From Lachnoclostridium phytofermentans (lineage in GTDB: Bacteria; Bacillota; Clostridia; Lachnospirales; Lachnospiraceae), in NCBI GenBank assembly GCA_003526525.1, contig DPVV01000034.1:1-5903 (forward strand): 5,903 bases of DNA, in the 5' to 3' direction. Below are positions 1 through 4,910 of the stretch, piece by piece. A model generated the notes under the pieces. It did not search any database. It was not told the origin of the DNA and saw only the letters and a list, made by a program, of their open reading frames with translations. A program made the position numbers and the translations under genes. How positions within the stretch are numbered: position 1 is the stretch's first letter; each line of letters starts with the position of its first letter.

Positions 1-402
1 TAGTATTTATTTAAATAACTGTATGAGGATTCACTAATTGTATTAATTTTACTATATAGCAGATTGTTATTCAAATAAGATTTCCTTGTATTTCAAGGAA
101 CATTAGGTTTTGAAGGGGTTATGTAAACTGGGTTATACAAACTGAGTTGGTATACACTTAAATTAGATATATCGGAATTTTAAGATTAATACTAAATGAA
201 ATAGCCTATTATTAACACTGATTGTATAGCAATTTTTCATGCAAAACAGTATAATTATATCATTGAAATTTACTGCTTCCTTGAAGCTGTCACTAAAAAT
301 CTATCGAAGGAAAATCATCAAAACATAACTATCATCTTATTAGTCACTAACTCCATTGTTATCAAACAAACGCTACAATGACGCGTTAGAAAGAAGGAAA
401 TC
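1..402. other. AT-rich intergenic region without a recognisable gene
   Basis: No reading frame of useful length with a start and ribosome binding site is visible on either strand, and all three + frames are closed within the first few dozen bases. The region holds small structures only: a perfect 7-bp inverted repeat (TTCCTTG at 82-88, CAAGGAA at 94-100), a 14-bp tandem repeat at 116-158, and a small hairpin (GCTTC at 275-279, GAAGC at 283-287). None is followed by a convincing T-run, so I do not call a terminator. A promoter for the gene at 403 should lie here. TACAAT at 374-379 is a possible -10 box and TATAAT at 250-255 another, but neither has a good -35 box at the right distance. Confidence 0.6.
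116..158. repeat. short degenerate tandem repeat, 14-bp unit
   Basis: GGGTTATGTAAACT (116-129) is followed directly by GGGTTATACAAACT (130-143), which differs at two positions. A third, more degenerate 15-base copy, GAGTTGGTATACACT, fills 144-158. No function can be read from it. It could be a small replication-slippage product or a degenerate protein-binding array. Confidence 0.5.
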
Positions 403-951
403 ATGTATCCTGACCTTTACATAACAAATTACTGTGATAAGCGGTGTAAACCATTTCATAACCTTACTCAGTTAACCGAAAGCGAGGCATTTCTCCTTGC
501 TACTGACTTATCACAGCATGTAGAATCTTCTTTTACTTCATTTAGTAGATTCCAAAAAAGTGATTTTCCCGGTTATTACAAGAAAAGAGTGCGTACAGAA
601 AAATGGTTATACGATAGTTTTCTAAAATTAGGAGGGAAACCTAAAAACTCAAGTCCTTTATATTTTGTCTTAGGAGAAAGTACATATTTAGATTCATGGT
701 ATAAAAACGGGAGAAAGACTCAGCTTTTGTTAGATGATATCTCACAAACAGAGATAAGCTTTACAATTGGCGATAGTATGGGCATTATAGATTCCGATAA
801 TAGATTAGAACCGCTCAACAAAGATATGTTACATGATTTTTTACTAGAGAAGTCACAAGATATTTCTTCATTTCTTAATGACCTTAATAAAAACAATCGT
901 TATATAGAAGTTCAACTTTGGAATGATTCCTATCTAACTTATCTAAAATAG
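403..951 (+). CDS. uncharacterised protein, 182 residues
   Basis: I cannot name a function. The protein is soluble in appearance, with no signal peptide and no membrane segment. From memory it resembles a family of hypothetical Firmicutes proteins with an N-terminal P-F-x-N-L-(S/T)-x-L motif (here residues 17-24), a central K-G-G-K-P-like segment (here LGGKP, 76-80), an aromatic W-Y-K patch (99-101), an I-S-F-T-x-G-D-S block (117-124) and a C-terminal Y-I-E-V-Q-x-W-x-D block (167-175). All of these blocks are visible here, which supports a real, complete gene. Cys11 and Cys15 form a lone CxxxC near the N-terminus. AAGGAA at 394-399 is a modest ribosome binding site close before the ATG. The kinase gene starts 22 bases after its stop codon, so the two are probably one transcript and may act together. 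The family match is recalled, not searched. Confidence 0.75.
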   Translation: MYPDLYITNYCDKRCKPFHNLTQLTESEAFLLATDLSQHVESSFTSFSRFQKSDFPGYYKKRVRTEKWLYDSFLKLGGKPKNSSPLYFVLGESTYLDSWYKNGRKTQLLLDDISQTEISFTIGDSMGIIDSDNRLEPLNKDMLHDFLLEKSQDISSFLNDLNKNNRYIEVQLWNDSYLTYLK

Positions 952-973
952 AACCTGGAGGTGGTTATTATAA

Positions 974-1483
974 ATGAGTAGCCATACAAAGTTAATTATA
1001 CTTAGGGGCAATTCCGGAAGTGGAAAGTCGACAACCGCAAAAGCTTTACAAAAAAAGTTTGGTTATGGAACAATGCTAATTTCACAAGACGTAATCAGAA
1101 GAGAACTTTTATATGTAAAGGATGGAATCGATACGAAAGCAATTCCTCTTTTAATAGACCTTGCAGCATATGGAAGAAAAAATTGCGAAGTTGTAATCAT
1201 TGAAGGGATTTTAAATGCAACATGGTATCAAGGATTATTTACTACGTTACTATCAGAATATGATAATAATATTTACGCTTATTATTTTGATTTACCATTT
1301 GAAGAAACGTTAATCCGACATATGAAAAAACCAAATTGTAATGATTTTGGGGAAGCTGAGATGAGAAAGTGGTGGATGGAAAAAGATTATATAGGAATTA
1401 TAAAAGAGAAAATAATACGAAAAGAATTAAGCCTAGATGAGATTGTATCTATGATTTATTCTGATATAATAAGAGGTTATTAA
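974..1483 (+). CDS. small P-loop kinase-like NTPase (AAA_33/zeta-toxin-like fold)
   Basis: This 169-residue protein is a single-domain P-loop phosphotransferase, probably cytoplasmic, using ATP (or GTP) to phosphorylate an unknown small molecule or other substrate. The Walker A motif GNSGSGKST lies at residues 12-20 after a hydrophobic strand. SQDVIRREL (37-45) supplies an Asp (D39) and paired Arg at the place where small-molecule kinases of this fold bind substrate. VVIIEGIL (73-80) is the Walker B-like strand. RHMKKPNCNDFGEAEMRKWW (115-134) looks like the lid region seen in Firmicutes proteins annotated only as kinase or uridine kinase. Length is normal for that group and the gene looks intact. 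A strong GGAGGTGG ribosome binding site at 957-964 fixes the start. It follows the unknown gene at 403-951 by 22 bases and probably shares its mRNA. A true uridine kinase is unlikely, because the family-specific motifs are absent. Zeta-type toxin activity is possible by fold only, as no typical small antitoxin gene is adjacent. Confidence 0.85.
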   Translation: MSSHTKLIILRGNSGSGKSTTAKALQKKFGYGTMLISQDVIRRELLYVKDGIDTKAIPLLIDLAAYGRKNCEVVIIEGILNATWYQGLFTTLLSEYDNNIYAYYFDLPFEETLIRHMKKPNCNDFGEAEMRKWWMEKDYIGIIKEKIIRKELSLDEIVSMIYSDIIRGY

Positions 1484-1665
1484 TTTATTTTATACTAAAA
1501 AAATTTGTACATAAATTAAAATTAAAAGGAAAATAGATAAGGGTCTTTCCATAAACCCAATCCATTTCTTTGATTATAAACCAGCTGAAAATAACACAGC
1601 TTCATTTTACAGTATCTAAAGTAATTACTATATGATACGCATTTTTATATTACCGGAGGTAGCAT
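1484..1665 (+). other. intergenic spacer between the kinase and pyrophosphatase-like genes
   Basis: These 182 bases are very AT-rich and hold no gene. A 9-bp inverted repeat made only of A and T (TTAATTTAT at 1480-1488, ATAAATTAA at 1511-1519) overlaps the kinase stop codon, and a 4-bp GGGT/ACCC stem lies at 1541-1558. Both are too weak to call as terminators. The right end carries the candidate promoter and ribosome binding site of the next gene, so that gene is likely transcribed on its own. Confidence 0.5.
1606..1636 (+). promoter_or_regulatory. candidate sigma-A promoter for the pyrophosphatase-like gene
   Basis: TTTACA (1606-1611) resembles a -35 box, and TATGAT (1631-1636) resembles a -10 box with a 19-base spacer. 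TATATG at 1629-1634 gives a 17-base spacer but a poorer box. Transcription would start near 1643, leaving a leader of about 23 bases that contains the GGAGGT ribosome binding site. This is pattern matching in AT-rich DNA and chance similarity is possible. Confidence 0.35.
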
Positions 1666-2022
1666 ATGGAATACAATGAAGATTTCTGGAATGCATTGGA
1701 TGAATTAGTTTCTTCTTCTGAAATCATTATCGATAGGCCGAAAAGCACCGTGCATCCCAAATACCCTGATTTTATTTATCATGTTGATTATGGATATCTA
1801 AAAGATACCTCTTCCATGGACGGTGGTGGAATTGATATATGGAGGGGTAGCATGGGTGAGCCCATCATTGATTCCATCATATGTACTGTTGATTTGTTTA
1901 AGAAGGATTCCGAAATTAAGATTCTGATAGGATGTACAGAAGAGGAAAAAATGCTCATATATCATACACATAATGACTCACATTATATGAAAGGAATTCT
2001 TATTAGAAGATCTAACTTTTAA
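1666..2022 (+). CDS. short inorganic-pyrophosphatase-like protein with altered metal site
   Basis: This 118-residue protein is related to family I (soluble) inorganic pyrophosphatase, the enzyme that splits pyrophosphate into two phosphates, but is much shorter than the usual 165-180 residues. Recognisable parts are IIIDRPKS (20-27), matching the N-terminal I-E-x-P-x-G-S region; a YP...Y.VDYGY segment (33-44); the metal-loop equivalent DGGGID (52-57); and D76/D81/K85 in a strand-loop resembling D97/D102/K104 of the E. coli enzyme. YMK (107-109) may stand for the C-terminal Tyr-Lys pair. The canonical loop is DGDPxD; here the middle Asp (D67 in E. coli), needed for catalysis, is Gly54, and Pro is Gly55. 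Classical activity is therefore doubtful. From memory, similar short proteins with the same DGGGID loop occur in other Firmicutes, suggesting a conserved subfamily and not a decaying copy. GGAGGT at 1655-1660 fixes the start. The protein is probably cytoplasmic, with no signal peptide. Confidence 0.8.
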   Translation: MEYNEDFWNALDELVSSSEIIIDRPKSTVHPKYPDFIYHVDYGYLKDTSSMDGGGIDIWRGSMGEPIIDSIICTVDLFKKDSEIKILIGCTEEEKMLIYHTHNDSHYMKGILIRRSNF

Positions 2023-2059
2023 TATAGAGTATGACTCAAATTATATGTATGTGAAAGGA
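1973..2059 (+). repeat. partial direct repeat of the pyrophosphatase-like gene's 3' end
   Basis: ATGACTCACATTATATG (1973-1989, inside the gene) recurs as ATGACTCAAATTATATG (2031-2047, beyond the stop codon) with one mismatch. Each copy is then followed by AAAGGA (1990-1995 and 2054-2059), the second after six extra bases, TATGTG. The copies lie 58 bases apart. The downstream copy is in another frame and the gene's TAA at 2020-2022 separates them, so it adds nothing to the protein. It looks like a remnant of a small tandem duplication at the end of the gene. Confidence 0.55.
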
Positions 2060-2072
2060 GTGCCAAATTAAA

Positions 2073-2132
2073 ATAAGGGTGCTTTTACAGAATAGAGTTG
2101 ATTACCCCTCTATTTTGTGAAAGCACCCTTAT
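2073..2132. terminator. bidirectional rho-independent terminator between convergent genes
   Basis: The arms 2073-2097 and 2108-2132 form a 25-bp stem around a 10-base loop (2098-2107), with a GC-containing base (AAGGGTGC pairing with GCACCCTT). On the + strand every position pairs if two G-U wobbles (2086/2119 and 2090/2115) are counted. On the - strand these become A-C mismatches. The - direction has the better U-rich tail, TTATTTTAATTT, while the + direction has only AGTTGTTTTCT. It lies between the stop codons at 2022 (+) and 2197 (-), so it can end both the pyrophosphatase-like transcript and the conserved operon. Confidence 0.85.
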
Positions 2133-2196
2133 AGTTGTTTTCTAGCAACACACTTTATATAACTTATAAAAAATAACAAAAAACAAACCAAACAAT

Positions 2197-2670
2197 CTAT
2201 TCAACCGTTAAATCACTAAGATTTGCCTGCAAAAACTCTATGAGTTCTTCTCTTGGTATTAATAACTGACAGCCACGCACCCCAGCACTTACCGTAATTT
2301 CATCAAAAAGAATTGCTGTTTCATCTACGTAGGTTGGAAACTTCTTTTTCATACCAATTGGAGAGCAACCACCACGAATATATCCAGTAAGACCAAGAAG
2401 ATCTTTTACAGGAACAAGCTCGATTTTCTTATCTCCAATCAAATTTGCGACCTTTTTTAGGTCAAGTTCTTCTGCTACCGGAATACAAAAGACGAGATAT
2501 CCCTTTTTCTCCCCATGTGCCACTAGGGTTTTAAATACCTGTTCCACAGGCATCCCTATTTGATTCGCAACATGGACTCCAGCAAGATGGTCTTCCTCTA
2601 CTTCATATTCCATCGCTTTGTATTCAATTCCAGCCTGAGTTAGCATACGCATAGCATTTGTAATTTTCAT
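2197..2670 (-). CDS. ybaK: YbaK/EbsC-type Cys-tRNA deacylase
   Basis: This 157-residue protein matches the YbaK (EbsC) family, single-domain cytoplasmic trans-editing enzymes that hydrolyse Cys-tRNA(Pro) made in error by prolyl-tRNA synthetase; members can also act on Cys-tRNA(Cys). The length is that of a complete stand-alone YbaK. Seen here are VFKTLV (45-50) with the lysine (K47) that is essential in characterised members, GYIRGGCSPIG (96-106), the glycine-rich substrate loop typical of YbaK, and SAGVRGCQL (128-136), the C-terminal conserved segment. The start lies 18 bases after the RNase G stop codon, with an AGGAATGGTG ribosome binding site in the gap, so it is the last gene of the operon and ends before the terminator at 2073-2132. 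The related ProX and INS editing domains are less likely because the GGCSPIG motif is the YbaK form. Confidence 0.92.
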   Translation of the reverse strand: MKITNAMRMLTQAGIEYKAMEYEVEEDHLAGVHVANQIGMPVEQVFKTLVAHGEKKGYLVFCIPVAEELDLKKVANLIGDKKIELVPVKDLLGLTGYIRGGCSPIGMKKKFPTYVDETAILFDEITVSAGVRGCQLLIPREELIEFLQANLSDLTVE

Positions 2671-2688
2671 TTATTTCACCATTCCTGA

Positions 2689-3903
2689 TCATTCCTCTTC
2701 GCATACCGCAAGTTCAGTATGCTTCATTTGTTCATGAAGAGGCTTTCGTACCTTCTTTCTTGTAATCTCTACAAGGTTTAGGGCAGTCATATCCACTAAG
2801 GTTGTTTTTATTGGATCTTTTATTAGATATTCTTCAAATACTCTTAGTAACTGTGTCTTCGCATCCTCCGATATCATATCGATAAAGTCAACAATAATAA
2901 TTCCTGAGAGATTTCGCAGACGAATCTGCGCAGCTATTTCTTCTGCTGCCTCTAAGTTCACCTTTAAAAATGTTTCCTGAACGTTCTTTTTCTTTGATAC
3001 TGCCTTACCAGTATTCACATCGATTACTGTTAAAGCTTCCGTTGGCTGAATAATTAAGGAACCGCCGCATGGAAGCCAAACTTTTTCTCGTAGCGCACGG
3101 GATAGTTTTGTTTCAATACTATAAAGTTTTGAAAGTGCTAATAGCTTATCTTGATAGAATGTAAGCTTCTCAATATCTTCTTTCTGATGCTCCGTCAGAT
3201 ATTCTTTGATTTCATCATATAAAGATAAATCGTCTGTAATGATAGCTTCTAAGTCCTTGGCAAAACCATCTCGAATCGCACATAAAAATGGTTGTAAGGT
3301 CTTATAAAGAAGCGAAAAACGATTTCTATAGATTCCATAGGTTAAGATGCGGTCGTATTGATTCTTTAACTGCTCTATTTCCTCCACAATCAAACCATCC
3401 TCTGCTTCCATCGCATTGGTTCTTAACACAAAACCATACTGTTCTCCAAGGAGAGGTGAAACCAAGCTTCTTAAGCTCTTTCTTTTCTGTTCCGAACCAA
3501 TCTTTGTAGAGATTCCAATTGTTTTTGTTCCATGCATCAGAACTACATATTTTCCAGTGAAAGAAATACTTGTAGTTACAACTGGAGCCTTTGTTTTAAT
3601 ATCTTCTTTAATTACTTGCACCACTAATTCGTCCCCAATATTTACCTTATCGCTTGACTTCCCATTCGTAAAAATGGGATTTACAACATCGGCTAGAGGT
3701 AGATAGCACATCTTCTTATCTGATATTTCTACAAATGCAGCATTGATGTTTTTTACTATATTTTTAACTTTACCAATATAAATATTACCAAGAGATGATA
3801 CCTCTTCCTCACGGTCGACATTTACCTGAATCATCTGATTGCCTTCATATAATGCAGTCACAATGTTATCATCCATTTTCGTAACAATCAGTTTACCACT
3901 CAT
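2689..3903 (-). CDS. rng: ribonuclease E/G family endoribonuclease (RNase G), short form
   Basis: This enzyme cuts single-stranded AU-rich RNA in mRNA turnover and rRNA maturation, and acts in the cytoplasm. Domains in order: an N-terminal segment, an S1-like RNA-binding domain at about residues 38-118 (GNIYIGKVKNIV start), an RNase H-like and 5'-sensor region (GFVLRT, 157-162), and the DNase I-like catalytic part with LPCGGSLIIQPTEALTVIDV (277-296). The Mg-binding residues are D295 and N297 in DVNTG and D339 in IIVDFIDM, matching D303, N305 and D346 of E. coli RNase E. The family signature TRKKVRKPL is at 381-389. The protein then ends at residue 404 and lacks the CPxC zinc-link and the following small domain that bring E. 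coli RNase G to 489 residues. There is no frameshift remnant, since ybaK starts 18 bases after the TGA. GGAAGG (3910-3915) is the ribosome binding site. The 18-base gap to the DUF2344 gene indicates one operon. Confidence 0.93.
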   Translation of the reverse strand: MSGKLIVTKMDDNIVTALYEGNQMIQVNVDREEEVSSLGNIYIGKVKNIVKNINAAFVEISDKKMCYLPLADVVNPIFTNGKSSDKVNIGDELVVQVIKEDIKTKAPVVTTSISFTGKYVVLMHGTKTIGISTKIGSEQKRKSLRSLVSPLLGEQYGFVLRTNAMEAEDGLIVEEIEQLKNQYDRILTYGIYRNRFSLLYKTLQPFLCAIRDGFAKDLEAIITDDLSLYDEIKEYLTEHQKEDIEKLTFYQDKLLALSKLYSIETKLSRALREKVWLPCGGSLIIQPTEALTVIDVNTGKAVSKKKNVQETFLKVNLEAAEEIAAQIRLRNLSGIIIVDFIDMISEDAKTQLLRVFEEYLIKDPIKTTLVDMTALNLVEITRKKVRKPLHEQMKHTELAVCEEE

Positions 3904-3921
3904 AATAAGCCTTCCTTTACC

Positions 3922-4794
3922 TTACATTATTCCTACTTTACCTAATGGATCAAGCTTTAATGCATAGGATTCTTTTTGTTCCACAGCTAGAATCATTTCT
4001 TCAATAGTTTTTCCGTGGTCAGCAACATTTGCATAAGTCTCCATACGGTGATATTGAAATGCATATGCTTCAAATTTAATGCCATGTTTCTCACAAAATG
4101 CTTCCATGACAAGCTCAGGTTTTATGTTAATTACACTTCCTGTTGCTAAGCATAAAAACACACGAATGCCATTTTCATAAGTATCTGCATGTTCTATTCC
4201 ATTCACTGAATTCGTAACCTTAAGTTCTTTTCCTGCGGAAAGAAATTCTTCTTCTGTGATTCCATAAAGGAAAATATAAGGACGGATGTCCATTTCCTTT
4301 TCACTCTTCTTTGTCTTTTTATTGATTACGATCTGATTCTGACGATAGAACTCATCAAATAATTTATGAAACTCATCTTTATCTAGTATTTGCCCATTTT
4401 CTTTCTTTAACTCATAACCATCTTTTAAGGAGACTAAATAATCTGCCGCTGCCACAAGTGACATCGCTGTCTCTCTCTTCTGATTTGGTAAAGGCTCTTT
4501 TAAAATCTTAGCTTCTGTTACCGCAAATCCTTCATTCATAACGGCATTTAAACTCTTTATAATAGCTTCCTCAGTTTCAATCACATTAAAATCAACGTCC
4601 ACATACTCGCCATCACTGGTTAAACCAACACCAAGCGGTGCTGCAAAAGACATGATCTGATGCGGATTAAAACCCTGGCTATAAGCTATATCGATTCCTG
4701 CTCGTCTATTAGCTTTTTGAAAATAGCGCATTACGTCTAAGTGGCCGATGAATTTTACCACACCATATTTCGAAAATTTTATTCTTACTTTCAT
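3922..4794 (-). CDS. DUF2344 / TIGR03936 radical SAM-linked protein
   Basis: This protein belongs to the DUF2344 family, which is found beside, or fused to, TIGR03960-type radical SAM proteins; its biochemical role is not established. The family's N-terminal signature is clear: KVRIKFSKYG at the start, FIGHLD (15-20), YSQGFNPH (38-45), FAAPLGVG (50-57) and GEYVDV (62-67). The C-terminal conserved block LATGSVINIKPELVM lies at 216-230. Between them is a lysine-rich stretch (about 124-168) with MDIRPYI after it. At 290 residues it is somewhat longer than the roughly 220-240 I expect for many members, mainly through this middle part and the tail. GGAAGGG (4804-4810) sets the start at a spacing of nine bases. 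The gene lies between its presumed partner and RNase G in one operon, which points to a job in RNA or ribosome modification; this is inference from context. Confidence 0.92.
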   Translation of the reverse strand: MKVRIKFSKYGVVKFIGHLDVMRYFQKANRRAGIDIAYSQGFNPHQIMSFAAPLGVGLTSDGEYVDVDFNVIETEEAIIKSLNAVMNEGFAVTEAKILKEPLPNQKRETAMSLVAAADYLVSLKDGYELKKENGQILDKDEFHKLFDEFYRQNQIVINKKTKKSEKEMDIRPYIFLYGITEEEFLSAGKELKVTNSVNGIEHADTYENGIRVFLCLATGSVINIKPELVMEAFCEKHGIKFEAYAFQYHRMETYANVADHGKTIEEMILAVEQKESYALKLDPLGKVGIM

Positions 4795-4910
4795 TTGATT
4801 AATCCCTTCCTATCAATAAACTATATAAATTGAACTTTAGTTCTCTACTGTTTCAGATGTGAAAATGCTTGCGTATATGGCATTTTTATACTTGAAACAA
4901 TGTAGAAAAC
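4795..4910 (-). other. intercistronic spacer with long imperfect hairpin
   Basis: This 116-base gap is much longer than the 18-base gaps elsewhere in the operon. Arms 4849-4868 and 4880-4899 are complementary around an 11-base loop: TGTTTCA pairs with TGAAACA at the base and AAAATGC with GCATTTT at the top. On the + strand 19 of 20 positions pair, three of them as G-U; on the operon's own - strand 16 of 20 pair. A second small inverted repeat, GAACTTTAGTTC, lies at 4832-4843. No U-run follows the hairpin on the operon strand, so it is not a standard terminator. It may be an mRNA processing or stabilising element, or a relic of a small repeat. I see no convincing promoter for the DUF2344 gene here. 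Confidence 0.55.

Noticed and set aside
82..100. TTCCTTG/CAAGGAA hairpin considered as a terminator of an upstream gene
   Set aside because: The 7-bp stem has no T-run on either side and no gene end is seen before it.
974..1483. Zeta-toxin type toxin-antitoxin pair with the upstream gene
   Set aside because: The upstream protein is larger than a usual antitoxin and shows no DNA-binding or epsilon-like features; only the shared P-loop fold would support it.
1480..1519. 9-bp inverted repeat overlapping the kinase stop codon, considered as a terminator
   Set aside because: The stem consists only of A-T pairs with a 22-base loop and no following T-run, so it is expected by chance in such AT-rich DNA.
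1..2022. Genomic island or integrated mobile element
   Set aside because: No integrase, transposase, tRNA attachment site or flanking direct repeats were seen; the accessory look of the genes alone is not enough.
2045..2071. Tiny reading frame ATG TAT GTG AAA GGA GTG CCA AAT TAA after the pyrophosphatase-like gene
   Set aside because: Only eight codons, no ribosome binding site, and it lies within the direct-repeat copy just before the terminator.
3288..3706. Two overlapping + strand reading frames (3288-3509 and 3416-3706)
   Set aside because: They lie entirely antisense to the RNase G gene, have no family resemblance and no clear ribosome binding site; they are by-products of the real gene's codons.
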